Shown here piece by piece: positions 25,339-33,704 of a stretch of DNA of 64,000 nucleotides. A program made the position numbers and the translations under genes. The stretch is taken from the NCBI RefSeq assembly GCF_007858475.1, contig NZ_VIGX01000006.1, forward strand, positions 235,257-299,256, given 5' to 3'. Numbering within the stretch: the stretch's first letter is position 1; each line of letters begins with the position of its first letter. The notes below the pieces were generated by a model. It ran no database searches. It was given only the letters and a program-made list of their open reading frames with translations, and was not told where the DNA came from. This DNA is from Tsukamurella conjunctivitidis. GTDB lineage: Bacteria; Actinomycetota; Actinomycetes; Mycobacteriales; Mycobacteriaceae.

Positions 25339-26541
25339 ATGACCACCAGCACGACCGCCTCGACCCGCGGCGCGGCGGAGACCGCCGCTGCCGGGCGAAC
25401 TCCGGCCCGGCGCGGGCCCGCGCCGCGGATGATCGGCCTCGACCTCGCCCGCGCGCTCGCCGTGATCGGCATGTTCTACGCCCACGTCGGACGCAAGCAG
25501 GAGTTCGTCCTCCTCGCACCGTCCACCTGGGACGGCATCGTCGTCGGGCGCTCCTCCGCGCTCTTCGTCCTGCTCTCCGGCCTCGGCCTCGGCTTGATGA
25601 CCCGCGGCCGCGCGGGTGATGCCCTGGCCACCCGACGCCGGGAGATCGTCTACCGCGGCGTCTTCCTGTTCTTCGTCGGCGGCGTGCTCGTCACCCTCGG
25701 CGTGCACATCTCGATCATCCTGGCGACCTACGCCGTGCTGTTCTGGCTCGCGCTCCCGCTGTTCTCCCTGAGCGACCGGGCCCTGCTCCGGACCGCTGCG
25801 GCCGCTGCGCTGCTCGGACCGCTCGTGAACGCCGTTGTGGTGGCACTGATCACCCGGTTCGGGGACCCCGGCACCGAGTTCGCGAAGCTCCTCGCCACCG
25901 GGAACTACCCGGTGCTGATCTGGATCGCCTATCTCGTCGCCGGCATCGCGGTGGGACGGCTCGCGCTCGACCGTCGCGCGACCGCGACCCGCTTGATCGG
26001 CCTCGGTGCCGCGATGCTCCTCGCGTACCCGACGGCATGGGTCCTCTCGTCCGCCACCGGAACGGTCTTCGACGGCTTCGGCGGCGTGATCAGCGCGGGT
26101 GGGATGCCCGCCGCAGGAGATGCCGAGCGCGACGCCTGGCACTGGGTGTGGAGCGATGCCTACCGGTTCGTCGGTGCGCAGCCGCACTCCGGTACGCAGT
26201 TCGAGGTCATCGGCAACATCGGATTCGCGCTCGCGCTGATCGGGGCATGCCTGCTTCTGGGTGCACGTGCTCCGCGCCTGCTCGCCCCGGTGGCACGAGT
26301 CGGCCGGATGTCGCTGTCGCTGTACTGCCTTCACATCGTCGCGGTCTTCGTGCTGCTGCACACGGTGCAGGACTCGCGCCAGCAGGCGTGGCTCGAGACG
26401 GACTGGCGCGGCACCGCGATGTGGCTCGCGTTCACGGTGGGCGCCTTCGGCTTCGCAACGGCGTGGTTCCGCCATCGCCCGACGGGTCCGTTGGAGGAGG
26501 TCATGCGGCGCCTCCCGGGCCGCCTCGAGGCCAGGTCCTGA
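25339..26541 (+). CDS. DUF418/DUF1624-type polytopic membrane protein
   Basis: Integral membrane protein of 400 aa with about 10 hydrophobic segments. The N-terminal part (MIGLDLARALAVIGMFYAHVG) is the heparan-alpha-glucosaminide acetyltransferase-like start seen in DUF1624/DUF418 proteins, and the C-terminal part (GRMSLSLYCLHIVAVFVLLH) matches the DUF418 ending. These proteins are thought to move acyl groups or act in envelope modification, but function is unproven. It is on the same strand 65 bases after the multicopper oxidase and 123 bases before catalase. Confidence 0.8.
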   Translation: MTTSTTASTRGAAETAAAGRTPARRGPAPRMIGLDLARALAVIGMFYAHVGRKQEFVLLAPSTWDGIVVGRSSALFVLLSGLGLGLMTRGRAGDALATRRREIVYRGVFLFFVGGVLVTLGVHISIILATYAVLFWLALPLFSLSDRALLRTAAAAALLGPLVNAVVVALITRFGDPGTEFAKLLATGNYPVLIWIAYLVAGIAVGRLALDRRATATRLIGLGAAMLLAYPTAWVLSSATGTVFDGFGGVISAGGMPAAGDAERDAWHWVWSDAYRFVGAQPHSGTQFEVIGNIGFALALIGACLLLGARAPRLLAPVARVGRMSLSLYCLHIVAVFVLLHTVQDSRQQAWLETDWRGTAMWLAFTVGAFGFATAWFRHRPTGPLEEVMRRLPGRLEARS

Positions 26542-26564
26542 CGGGCCCGGCGCCGCCGGCGGAA

Positions 26565-26591
26565 CGCGGGTACGGTGGGAACCGCACCGCG
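26565..26591 (+). terminator. Possible hairpin terminator before the catalase gene
   Basis: CGCGG and CCGCG enclose an inner CGGT-GGGA-ACCG stem, beginning 24 bases after the DUF418 stop, followed by GTTTCC. Stem with two internal bulges; weak support. Confidence 0.35.
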
Positions 26592-26664
26592 TTTCCGCCC
26601 GTCGTTCAGCCCGACGGGTGTGAACAGCCCTGAACGACAATCAAATACGCGGAGGTGTCGAACC

Positions 26665-28122
26665 TTGTCCGAGAACCCGAACTACACCACGTCCGACTCC
26701 GGTGCACCGGCCGGCAGCGACGAGCACTCGCTGACCGTCGGTGACGCCGGGCCCATCGTCCTGCACGATCACTACCTCATCGAGCAGATGGCGCAGTTCA
26801 ACCGCGAACGGATCCCCGAGCGCCAGCCCCACGCCAAGGGCAGCGGTGCCTTCGGGACCTTCGAGACCACGGCCGACGTCTCGGAGTTCACCTGCGCGGC
26901 CGTCTTCGCCCCGGAGACGAAAACGGAGATGGTGGCGCGCTTCTCGACGGTGGCGGGGGAGCGTGGGAGCCCCGACACGTGGCGCGATCCCCGCGGCTTC
27001 GCGCTGAAGTTCTACACCACCGAGGGGGTGTACGACCTCGTCGGGAACAACACCCCGGTGTTCTTCATCAAGGACCCGCTCAAGTTCCAGCACTTCATCC
27101 GCTCGCAGAAGCGGCGCGCCGACAACAACCTCCGCGATCACGACATGCAGTGGGACTTCTGGACGCTGTCGCCCGAGTCGGCGCATCAGGTGACCTGGCT
27201 CATGGGCGACCGCGGGATCCCGAAGTCGTGGCGGCACATGAACGGCTACGGCTCGCACACCTACCTGTGGGTGAACTCGGACGGCGTCAAGCACTGGGTG
27301 AAGTACCACTTCCTCTCCGACCAGGGCGTCGAGACGCTGACACAGGACGAGGCGGACCGGCTCGCCGGTGCGGACGGTGACTTCCACGTGCGCGACCTCT
27401 TCGATGCGATCGCGCGCGACGAACACCCGAGCTGGACGCTGAAGGTGCAGTTGATGCCCTTCGACGAGGCGGCCGACTACCGGTTCAATCCGTTCGACCT
27501 CACCAAGGTCTGGCCCCACGCCGACTACCCGCTGCGCGAGGTGGGGCGGATGACGCTGCACACCAACCCGACCGACAACCACTCGCAGATCGAGCAGGCC
27601 GCCTTCGAGCCCAGCAACCTGGTACCGGGCATCGGCCTGAGTCCGGATCGGATGCTGCTCGGCCGCGTCTTCGCCTACGCGGACGCGCACCGCGCACGGC
27701 TCGGTGCGAACTACAAGCAGATCCCCGTGAACCGCCCGCGCAACGAGGTGCGCAGCTACTCCAAGGACGGGGCGATGCGGATCGATCCGGTCCGTGACCC
27801 CGTCTACGCGCCCAACTCGAAGGGCGGCCCGGCCGCCGACTACCCGGGGCAGCCGGAGCCGCAGTGGGCGGCGCAGGGCGAGATCGTGCGCGCCGCATAC
27901 GTGGCGCACCGCGAGGACGACGACTGGTCGCAGCCGGGAACGCTCGTGCGCGAGGTCCTCGACGACGCGCAGCGGGATCGCCTGGTGTCGAACGTCTCCG
28001 GCCATCTCCTCGACGGGGTCAGCGAGCCCGTGCTGGAGCGTGCCTTCGACTACTGGAAGCGGATCGACGCGGGGATCGGTGAGCGCATCGAACGTGCCGT
28101 CCGAGACGCACAGGCGTCATGA
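26665..28122 (+). CDS. katA: Monofunctional haem catalase (clade 3, small subunit)
   Basis: Catalase of 485 aa, degrading H2O2. Distal catalytic His is His56 in [15 protein letters not shown], the distal Asn is in [16 protein letters not shown] (about 128-129), and the proximal haem Tyr is in the [17 protein letters not shown] block. Length is that of the small-subunit NADPH-binding clade. The start is an uncommon TTG at 26665: GGAGG lies nine bases upstream and the reading frame before it is not family-like. Its last six bases overlap the 3' end of the convergent TetR gene. Proximity to the multicopper oxidase fits an oxidative or metal-stress block. Confidence 0.94.
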   Translation: MSENPNYTTSDSGAPAGSDEHSLTVGDAGPIVLHDHYLIEQMAQFNRERIPERQPHAKGSGAFGTFETTADVSEFTCAAVFAPETKTEMVARFSTVAGERGSPDTWRDPRGFALKFYTTEGVYDLVGNNTPVFFIKDPLKFQHFIRSQKRRADNNLRDHDMQWDFWTLSPESAHQVTWLMGDRGIPKSWRHMNGYGSHTYLWVNSDGVKHWVKYHFLSDQGVETLTQDEADRLAGADGDFHVRDLFDAIARDEHPSWTLKVQLMPFDEAADYRFNPFDLTKVWPHADYPLREVGRMTLHTNPTDNHSQIEQAAFEPSNLVPGIGLSPDRMLLGRVFAYADAHRARLGANYKQIPVNRPRNEVRSYSKDGAMRIDPVRDPVYAPNSKGGPAADYPGQPEPQWAAQGEIVRAAYVAHREDDDWSQPGTLVREVLDDAQRDRLVSNVSGHLLDGVSEPVLERAFDYWKRIDAGIGERIERAVRDAQAS

Positions 28123-28692
28123 CAGAGCGGTGAGCGCGAGGTCGAGCAGACCGTCGAGCTCGGTGGGATCGGGAACCTCACCGACGACGAGCCACCGGTA
28201 GACCGCCGGGCCGATGAGCAGGTCCCGCACCTGTTCCTCGGTCACGCCTGCGCGGATCGCCCCGGCGCCGCGGGCGCGCTCGATCGTCTCGGCGAGCGCG
28301 TCGGCGCGCGGCGCGAGGTAGTGCTCGTGCAGTGCGGCCCGCAGCTCGGGACGGTGCGCCCCCGCCGCGTGGACCGCCAACACGGTCCGGGCGGCGGGGG
28401 AGCGCGCGATCCCGTCGACGAACCGGGTCACCAGAGCGCGCAGGTCGGCGACGGGGTCGCCGGTCGACGGTGCGGTCAGCGGCGGCACCGTCGCGGTCAG
28501 GGCGCCGACCACCAGCGCGTCCCGGTCCGGCCACCGCCGGTAGACGGTGGGCCGGCCGACTCCCGCGCGCCGGGCGACGGATTCGATCGTGAGGCCCTGG
28601 TAGCCGACGGCTTCGAGCTCGGCCAGGACGGCATCGACGATGGCGCGTTCGGCGGCGGCACTGCGCGGCCTTCCGGGGCTGGACGTCGGCAT
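28117..28692 (-). CDS. TetR-family transcriptional regulator
   Basis: Regulator of 191 aa. Residues 12-60 form the TetR HTH with [32 protein letters not shown]; the C-terminal ligand domain resembles TetR_C_11/C_16. It is divergent from the HXXEE membrane protein with only 22 bases between the start codons, and an imperfect palindrome overlaps the other gene's start, so it most likely represses that gene and itself. Its 3' end overlaps catalase by six bases. Ligand unknown. Confidence 0.9.
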   Translation of the reverse strand: MPTSSPGRPRSAAAERAIVDAVLAELEAVGYQGLTIESVARRAGVGRPTVYRRWPDRDALVVGALTATVPPLTAPSTGDPVADLRALVTRFVDGIARSPAARTVLAVHAAGAHRPELRAALHEHYLAPRADALAETIERARGAGAIRAGVTEEQVRDLLIGPAVYRWLVVGEVPDPTELDGLLDLALTALS

Positions 28693-28700
28693 GCGGACAG

Positions 28701-28706
28701 TATAGT
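28701..28706 (+). promoter_or_regulatory. Putative -10 (TATAGT) for the leaderless HXXEE gene
   Basis: TATAGT is eight bases before the ATG at 28715; no ribosome-binding site is present. Confidence 0.5.
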
Positions 28707-28729
28707 TTCGTTACATGACGGAACGTAAT
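28705..28729. promoter_or_regulatory. Candidate TetR operator (imperfect inverted repeat)
   Basis: GTTTCGTTAC (28705-28714) and GGAACGTAAT (28720-28729) pair at 7 of 10 positions around ATGAC. The site covers the end of the -10 hexamer and the start codon of the HXXEE gene, in the 22-base divergent gap and just beyond it. Confidence 0.45.
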
Positions 28730-29206
28730 GGAGTGCCGGTGGCGGCGACGGCGGGTCTGCTCTTCGCATGGGCGGCGCACGACGCGGAGGAGTGGTGCAC
28801 GATCGGCCCGTGGGCGCGGGCCCGCGGCCTCCCGGTCTCGGACGCGCTGGCGCGCACCGCGATCACCGTCATGGGCGCCGTCGTCGGGGTTGCGGCGCTC
28901 GACGGAGCACGCACCGGAGGCCGGTCCGCGGTCTACCAGACCGCGCTTCTCGCCTACGGGCTCCACGGCTTCTCGCACCTCGCACTCGCGGCTCGGTTCG
29001 GTGGCTACGCCCCCGGTGTCGCCACGACGCCGATCGCGGTGCTCCCCTTCTGGTGGTGGGCGTCGACGCGGCTCGCGCACGCCGGCGTGCGCCGGCCCGC
29101 CGCCGGGCTGCTGCCCGGCGCCGCCGCGCTGTTCGTCGGAGGGGTCGCCGGGTCCTACGGTGTGGCCGCGCTGGTGCGGCGCGGCGTGCAGGGCCGCGCG
29201 ACCTGA
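28715..29206 (+). CDS. HXXEE-domain membrane protein
   Basis: Small polytopic protein of 163 aa with about five hydrophobic segments. The namesake motif is HDAEEW at residues 21-26, with a second His-rich segment LHGFSHLAL (about 83-91), as in the HXXEE family; the buried His/Glu residues suggest a metal site or enzyme in the membrane but no function is established. It is divergent from the TetR regulator that probably controls it and is followed 102 bases later by the leader ORF of the MFS transporter. Confidence 0.78.
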   Translation: MTERNGVPVAATAGLLFAWAAHDAEEWCTIGPWARARGLPVSDALARTAITVMGAVVGVAALDGARTGGRSAVYQTALLAYGLHGFSHLALAARFGGYAPGVATTPIAVLPFWWWASTRLAHAGVRRPAAGLLPGAAALFVGGVAGSYGVAALVRRGVQGRAT

Positions 29207-29254
29207 CCCCCGGGCCCGTCGCCGCTCGGCGCCGCTCGGGACCGCGCCCGGACC

Positions 29255-29283
29255 TACGATGGACGCAACCGTGGGCAGACGGT
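29255..29283 (+). promoter_or_regulatory. Putative promoter and 5'-end hairpin of the MFS leader
   Basis: TACGAT at 29255-29260 is a -10 candidate placing transcription start near 29267. Directly there, ACCGT-GGGCAG-ACGGT (29268-29283) forms an inverted repeat that would be either an operator or a hairpin at the mRNA 5' end. Confidence 0.4.
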
Positions 29284-29308
29284 CGCGGTCGACCCTCGAG
29301 GAGCGCAG

Positions 29309-29356
29309 ATGATCGCCGCCGGGCATCGTGAACCGCCGACGCCGGGTGCGCGGTGA
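29309..29356 (+). CDS. 15-codon leader ORF coupled to the MFS transporter
   Basis: A short reading frame encoding MIAAGHREPPTPGAR. It has the best ribosome-binding site in the neighbourhood (GAGGAG at 29298-29303, five bases before the ATG), and its TGA overlaps the GTG start of the transporter in a GTGA at 29353-29356. The transporter itself has no Shine-Dalgarno sequence, so its translation probably depends on ribosomes finishing this peptide. The run PPTP near the end could slow ribosomes. Leader-peptide control of efflux or antibiotic-resistance genes is known elsewhere; here it is inferred from sequence layout alone. Confidence 0.5.
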   Translation: MIAAGHREPPTPGAR

Positions 29357-30774
29357 CGACCGGCGACGGCAGGGCGGATCCGCGCCTGTCGCTGGCGTCG
29401 GCCTCGGGTCGGTGGCTGATCGCCGCCGCCGCGCTGGGGTCGGGTGTCGCCTTCCTCGACGGATCGGTCGTCACCGTCGCCCTCCCCGCGATCGGCAGGG
29501 ACCTCGGCGGCGGGCTGTCGGTGCTGCAGTGGGTGCTCGACGGATACCTTCTCACCCTGAGTGCCCTGCTCCTGCTCGGTGGCGCGCTCGGAGATCGGTA
29601 CGACCGCCGGCTCGTCTTCCTGGTCGGCCTCGTGGTCTTCACCGTCGCCTCCATCGGATGCGGCCTCGCCCCCACCGGCGAGGTGTTGATCCTGGCGCGG
29701 GTGGTGCAGGGCATCGGTGGTGCGCTGCTCGTGCCGAGCAGCCTGGCGATGATCGAGACGGTCATCGCGGTGGAGGATCGTGGGCGGGCGATCGGGCTGT
29801 GGGCGGGGCTCAGCGGCGTGTCCTCCGCGATCGGGCCGTTCGTCGGGGGCTGGCTGGTCGATGCCGCCTCCTGGCGGTGGGTCTTCTTGATCAACGTCCC
29901 ACTGGCGGCGGTCGCGTTGCTCCTCACCGTCCGCCACGTCCCGCGGATCCGGGACGCGCGCGTGCGCGGGCCGCTCGACGTGGCCGGCGCCGCCGGGGTG
30001 ACGATCGGCCTCGGCGGGGTCACCTTCGCGCTGATCGAAGGTCCGGTGCGGGGCTGGACACCCACCGTCGTGGGGGCGCTCGTCGTCGGGGTGCTCGCCG
30101 TCGTGGCGTTCCCCTTCATCGAGCACCGCGCCGCCGATCCGCTCGTTCCGTTGCGACTGTTCCGGTCGGCCCGGTTCAGCGGGACGAACGTCGTGACCCT
30201 CGCCGTGTACACCGGGCTCGGTGGGGCACTGTTCCTGCTGTCGCTGCACCTGCAGGCGAACCTGGGCTACAGCGCCCTGCAGGCCGGGATGGCCTTCGTG
30301 CCGTTCACGGCCGTCATGCTCGTCCTCTCCGGCCGGATGGGCGCTCTGGCGCAGCGGACCGGGCCCCGGGCGCTGATGACGGCGGGGCCCCTGGTGGCCG
30401 GGGCCGGCCTCGCGCTCCTGGTCCGGGTCGTGCCCGGCGTGACCTACTGGGGCGGGGTCCTCCCGGGGATCCTCGTCTTCGGGCTCGGCATGGCGATGAC
30501 GGTCGCGCCGCTCACCGCGACGGTGCTCGCCGCGGTGCCGGCGGAGTACGTCGGCGCCGCGTCGGGTGCGAACAACGCGATCTCCCGATTCGCGAGCCTG
30601 CTCGCCGTCGCCGTCCTTCCGCTCGCCGTGGGGATCGCGGACCCGAGCGGGCCGTCGCTCGAGGACGGCTTCGGCCGGGCGATGCTCGTCTCCGCCGCGC
30701 TGTGCGCGATCGGTGGTGCGGTCGCCTTCGCCACCGTGCGGAATCCGCCCGGTGCCGGTCAGGCCCTCGCGTAG
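29353..30774 (+). CDS. DHA2-type MFS efflux transporter (EmrB/LfrA-like)
   Basis: Major facilitator of 473 aa with about 14 transmembrane segments. The motif between TM2 and TM3 reads GGALGDRYDRRLVFL, the antiporter motif C region GLWAGLSGVSSAIGPFVGGWL, and TM1 carries the DHA2 signature FLDGSVVTVALPAIGRDL. Expected to extrude drugs or dyes by proton antiport. The GTG start overlaps the 15-codon leader ORF. Its 3' end overlaps the convergent oxygenase gene by 16 bases (30759-30774). Substrate unknown. Confidence 0.9.
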   Translation: MTTGDGRADPRLSLASASGRWLIAAAALGSGVAFLDGSVVTVALPAIGRDLGGGLSVLQWVLDGYLLTLSALLLLGGALGDRYDRRLVFLVGLVVFTVASIGCGLAPTGEVLILARVVQGIGGALLVPSSLAMIETVIAVEDRGRAIGLWAGLSGVSSAIGPFVGGWLVDAASWRWVFLINVPLAAVALLLTVRHVPRIRDARVRGPLDVAGAAGVTIGLGGVTFALIEGPVRGWTPTVVGALVVGVLAVVAFPFIEHRAADPLVPLRLFRSARFSGTNVVTLAVYTGLGGALFLLSLHLQANLGYSALQAGMAFVPFTAVMLVLSGRMGALAQRTGPRALMTAGPLVAGAGLALLVRVVPGVTYWGGVLPGILVFGLGMAMTVAPLTATVLAAVPAEYVGAASGANNAISRFASLLAVAVLPLAVGIADPSGPSLEDGFGRAMLVSAALCAIGGAVAFATVRNPPGAGQALA

Positions 30775-32072
30775 TCGGCACCGTCGGAGACGAACTCGGG
30801 GTGCCCGTAGGAGACGAGGCGCCTGCGGATGAGTCTCGTCAGGTACAGATCGACGCCGTCGCGCACGAACGGGATCCGCACCCCGATCTCGGCGGCGACC
30901 GTGCGGCCACCGATGAACGGCGCGGTGAGGGCGACGAGTGCGACGTCGACGGGGGTGAAGTCCACTCCCATCCGGGCGGCCTTCGACGGCCGGCCGTCGC
31001 AGAAGGCGACCGCGAACGAGGTCTTGCTCCAGGCCTTCTCGACCCGGCTGGCCGCCTCGTCGACGGGGCGGCGGTCCGGCCGCAGGTAGGCCTCCATGGA
31101 CGAGCGGACGAGGGCTCCGCAGGTCTCGTCGTCGAAGTCGTCGCGGAGCAGGGCGGCCCGGCCGTGGAAGACCTGGACGATGCCCTTCGGCGTGGTCGGC
31201 AACAGCTCCTCGGGAAGGCCGAGGAGGAAACAGCGGTAGCGGTTGAATTCGACGATCGCGCGCTCATGGGCGTCGAAGTCGCGCTTCTCCTTCCGCGCGC
31301 GGACCGCCAGGAGGTAGCTGCCGATGGTGCCGGCCGGCATCTGGTCGACCTGGGGGATGGGGATGCCGTAGGTCTCGCGGTCCCAGGCGCCGGGGCGTGT
31401 CAGCGCGTGGAACCGGACCATCGAGTGCATGAGGCGCACCATCGCGGCGGCCTCGAAGCCCTCGCGGAAGCGCCCGAGTGCGCCGGGAAGCGTGGTCACC
31501 GCGAAGAAGTGCGCGGTCTCGTTGATCCGCCGCGCGGCGCGTGTGCCGGAGAGGGCGCCGGTGAGGGCCATGGGCAGGGCGGCGTAGGTGTTGAGGAAGG
31601 TCGCGAGGAACACCCCGCGGGTGATGAACGGTGAGGTCAGTGCCGACCCGACCCGCGCGAGCCGGGCGCCCTCCTCGACGAGCTCCCTGTCGACCCAGGT
31701 GGGGGTCTCCTCCATCGCGGCGAGGAAGGCGCGCAATTCGTCCGGCGCGTCCGGCACGGCGTCGACGCCCTCGCGGCAGGCCGTGCGCAGCATCGCGACC
31801 AGTGTCTTCGTGCCGAAGCGCGGCTCCAGCGCGGCGTAGGGATCGGCCACGACGTCGCCGAGGAGGGTTGTGGTCGCGATCAGTTCCACGATGCGCTCGT
31901 CGTCGAGGGTGGCCGAGCGCCGTCCGACGCGCGGGCGCAGCGTGGACTCGACAGTGGGATCGGCGGTGTGCCGGTACGGCGCGCGGTCGAAGTCGACGCC
32001 GCCGTACAGGTCGGGCTGCAGGTCGGCCTGTGATCGCACGCGCTCGGCGAGGAGTGGGTAGTGCTGCGCCAT
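30759..32072 (-). CDS. MpaB/Lcp-type (DUF2236) haem oxygenase
   Basis: Protein of 437 aa in the oxygenase MpaB/rubber-oxygenase (DUF2236) family, mostly helical. The core is recognisable: GVFLATFLNTYAALPMALTG, then TAHFFAVTTLPGAL, and VRLMHSMVRFHALTRPGAW with the conserved R...H...R/H spacing, followed by GIPIPQVDQM. In latex-clearing protein this region holds the haem ligand His and nearby Arg/Lys/Thr. Substrate may be a polyprenoid, terpenoid or fatty compound; I cannot tell. ATG at 32072 (a GTG at 32078 is possible). It is divergent from a TetR regulator across 65 bases with repeated TGTAAGT elements. No signal peptide. Confidence 0.8.
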   Translation of the reverse strand: MAQHYPLLAERVRSQADLQPDLYGGVDFDRAPYRHTADPTVESTLRPRVGRRSATLDDERIVELIATTTLLGDVVADPYAALEPRFGTKTLVAMLRTACREGVDAVPDAPDELRAFLAAMEETPTWVDRELVEEGARLARVGSALTSPFITRGVFLATFLNTYAALPMALTGALSGTRAARRINETAHFFAVTTLPGALGRFREGFEAAAMVRLMHSMVRFHALTRPGAWDRETYGIPIPQVDQMPAGTIGSYLLAVRARKEKRDFDAHERAIVEFNRYRCFLLGLPEELLPTTPKGIVQVFHGRAALLRDDFDDETCGALVRSSMEAYLRPDRRPVDEAASRVEKAWSKTSFAVAFCDGRPSKAARMGVDFTPVDVALVALTAPFIGGRTVAAEIGVRIPFVRDGVDLYLTRLIRRRLVSYGHPEFVSDGADYARA

Positions 32073-32093
32073 GGACACGCCTGACTTTCATCC

Positions 32094-32128
32094 TGTAAGT
32101 ACGACGATGACAGGGTGTAAGTTACGCT
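32094..32128. promoter_or_regulatory. Tandem TGTAAGT operators and -10 (TACGCT) in the oxygenase/TetR gap
   Basis: TGTAAGT-ACG at 32094-32103 and TGTAAGT-TACG at 32116-32126 repeat with a 22-bp period, each followed by a TGACAGG/TGTCAAGG-like element. TACGCT (32123-32128) lies nine bases before the TetR ATG. The arrangement suggests two TetR dimers binding on one side of the helix and controlling both divergent genes. Confidence 0.5.
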
Positions 32129-32137
32129 GTCAAGGGA

Positions 32138-32746
32138 ATGACGAGAACTCGCATGAGCGCCACCGAACGGCGCGCACAGATCCTCGACGTGGCGCACGGG
32201 ATCGTGGCCGCCGAGGGCTTCCACGGGGCGACGCCCAAGCGCATCGCCGACACCGCCGGCGTCACCCGGACGGTGCTCTATCAGCAGTTCGGCGACCTGG
32301 CAGGGTTGTTCGTGGCCCTCATCGACCGCGAGGCCGATCGCATCGGCGAGCAGTACCTGCGCGCGGTGGCGGAGGTGGCGCCGGATTCCGGCAACGATCC
32401 GTTCGTCTCGGCCTTCGAGGGGGCGGTGCGCGCGATCGATGAGAATCCGGCGGGCTGGCGGCTCTTCCTGATCCCGCCCGAGGGGGCGCCGCCGGCGCTG
32501 CACGAGCGCCTCGCCGAATCGCGGGATGCGGTCGTGGCGTTCATGGAGCTCAGTCTGCGCACCACCTTCCCGGGAGTCGAGGATCCCGAGTACCTCGCGC
32601 GCGTCGTGCACGCCACCGCGCGGGAACTGCTGTGCCTGCGCCTGACGGACCCGGAGAACGCGACGGTCGAGCGGCTCACCGGGCTCATCCGTCGCCTGCG
32701 TACCTTCGCTCCGCCCCCCGAGGGGTCCGCGCCGCGCGATCCCTAG
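32138..32746 (+). CDS. TetR-family regulator of the MpaB-type oxygenase
   Basis: Regulator of 202 aa. HTH at residues 10-55 (ERRAQILDVAHGIVAAEGFHG then KRIADTAGVTRTVLYQQFGD). The C-terminal domain (about 80-190) is the all-helical ligand-binding fold. Starts at the first of two ATGs (32138); the second at 32153 is possible. Divergent from the oxygenase gene with repeats in between, so probable local repressor. Its TAG stop shares a CTAG with the stop of the convergent MarR gene (32743-32746). Confidence 0.9.
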   Translation: MTRTRMSATERRAQILDVAHGIVAAEGFHGATPKRIADTAGVTRTVLYQQFGDLAGLFVALIDREADRIGEQYLRAVAEVAPDSGNDPFVSAFEGAVRAIDENPAGWRLFLIPPEGAPPALHERLAESRDAVVAFMELSLRTTFPGVEDPEYLARVVHATARELLCLRLTDPENATVERLTGLIRRLRTFAPPPEGSAPRDP

Positions 32747-33177
32747 GGCTGATCCGGTAGAAGGCGCGCGAGCAGCCGGCGCAGCGTCGCCGCCTCCTCG
32801 TCCGACAGGCGCGCGGCGAGGAGGGCGTCCTCGGCGGCGCGGATCTCCTGCTTCGCACGCTGTTGGACGTCCGCGCCGTCGGCGGTGGCGGCGACGATGC
32901 GGCGCCGCGCGTCGTCGGCCTGCTCCCGTGCGATGAGGCCGCGGGACTCCAACTCCGCCAGGTGCTTGCCGAGGCGGGTGGTGTCGCGCCCGGTCCGCCG
33001 CGACAGCTCGACCTGCGAGACGGCTCCGCCGCGCAGCAGCGTGGTGAGGATCGCGTACTCCCACATCGACACCCCGGCGTCGCGGAGGATCGGCTCCTCC
33101 AGTGTCAGCAGCCGGCGTCCCAGGACGCCGAGCGCTTCTGCCAGGTCCGGCTCGGCCGGGAAGTCCTCGGTGGGCAT
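32743..33177 (-). CDS. MarR-family transcriptional regulator
   Basis: Winged-helix regulator of 144 aa. The core shows VSMWEYAILTTLLRGGAVSQVELSRRTGRDTTRLGKHLAELESRGLIAREQADDARRR-type organisation: DNA recognition helix around SRRTGRDTTRLGKHL and wing with the DARRR basic loop. ATG at 33177 with GGAGG four bases upstream. Divergent from a small unknown gene over 95 bases with a short palindrome. It may sense a lipophilic compound, as many family members do; the ligand is unknown. Confidence 0.88.
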   Translation of the reverse strand: MPTEDFPAEPDLAEALGVLGRRLLTLEEPILRDAGVSMWEYAILTTLLRGGAVSQVELSRRTGRDTTRLGKHLAELESRGLIAREQADDARRRIVAATADGADVQQRAKQEIRAAEDALLAARLSDEEAATLRRLLARLLPDQP

Positions 33178-33211
33178 GATCCCTCCAGATAATCTACCGC
33201 GGTGCATCAAT

Positions 33212-33223
33212 ATCGTCTACGAT
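33212..33223. promoter_or_regulatory. Candidate MarR operator ATCGT-CT-ACGAT
   Basis: Perfect 5-bp inverted repeat in the 95-bp gap between the MarR gene and the divergent unknown gene, flanked on both sides by GGTGCA (33201 and 33224). Likely site of autoregulation. Confidence 0.4.
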
Positions 33224-33272
33224 GGTGCACGGTGGACGCCATCATCGATTCTTCGAACCTACTGGGGGCTTC

Positions 33273-33638
33273 ATGGACACATCGGACCTGGATCGCGCCG
33301 CGGGGGAGTACGCGGCCGTGCTCTCGGAGGCGGCGGAGGCGGACCTGGCGACACCCGTGGGCGACCGCACCGTCGGCGACCTGACCGACCAGCTGACCGC
33401 CCGCGCGTCGGCCCTGGGTGCGGCCCTCGGCGCGGGGCAGCCGCCTCTCGACGGCGCGGCGCCGCTGGACGCCTACGGCGGCGGCTTCGAGCGTCCGTTC
33501 CGGCGCGCCGTGCGGCGGCTCGCGAGCGCGGCCGCCGGCGCCTCGCCGGACGAGGCGGCGCGGGCCGAGATCGCCGCCCTGGTGCGCGCGGTCGACGACG
33601 GTGCGATCGCCGTGAGCAGGGCGCTGGGGCTCGGCTGA
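33273..33638 (+). CDS. Small hypothetical protein, mycothiol-dependent isomerase-like N-terminal fold
   Basis: Acidic, alanine-rich, wholly helical protein of 121 aa. The opening TSDLDRAAGEYAAVLSEA followed by TPVGDRTVGDLTDQLTARA is reminiscent of the N-terminal DinB-like helical bundle of mycothiol-dependent maleylpyruvate isomerase family proteins (TIGR03086 type: P..CPGW.V.DL..H), but the metal-binding histidines are missing, so catalysis is unlikely. Start ATG 33273 follows a G-rich stretch. Divergent from MarR, which probably controls it. Function unknown. Confidence 0.6.
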   Translation: MDTSDLDRAAGEYAAVLSEAAEADLATPVGDRTVGDLTDQLTARASALGAALGAGQPPLDGAAPLDAYGGGFERPFRRAVRRLASAAAGASPDEAARAEIAALVRAVDDGAIAVSRALGLG

Positions 33639-33644
33639 CCGGCG

Positions 33645-33663
33645 GGGGAGCGTGGGGCTCCCC
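33645..33663 (+). terminator. Hairpin GGGGAGC-GTGGG-GCTCCCC
   Basis: Perfect 7-bp stem with a 5-base loop, six bases after the stop of the small unknown gene and before the NUDIX promoter. Confidence 0.6.
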
Positions 33664-33692
33664 GAACCGGACATCGGCGAGGATCGTTCGGA

Positions 33693-33698
33693 TACGGT
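33693..33698 (+). promoter_or_regulatory. Putative -10 (TACGGT) for the leaderless NUDIX gene
   Basis: TACGGT followed by six bases and the ATG at 33705; no ribosome-binding site. Confidence 0.45.
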
Positions 33699-33704
33699 GA
33701 GCGA

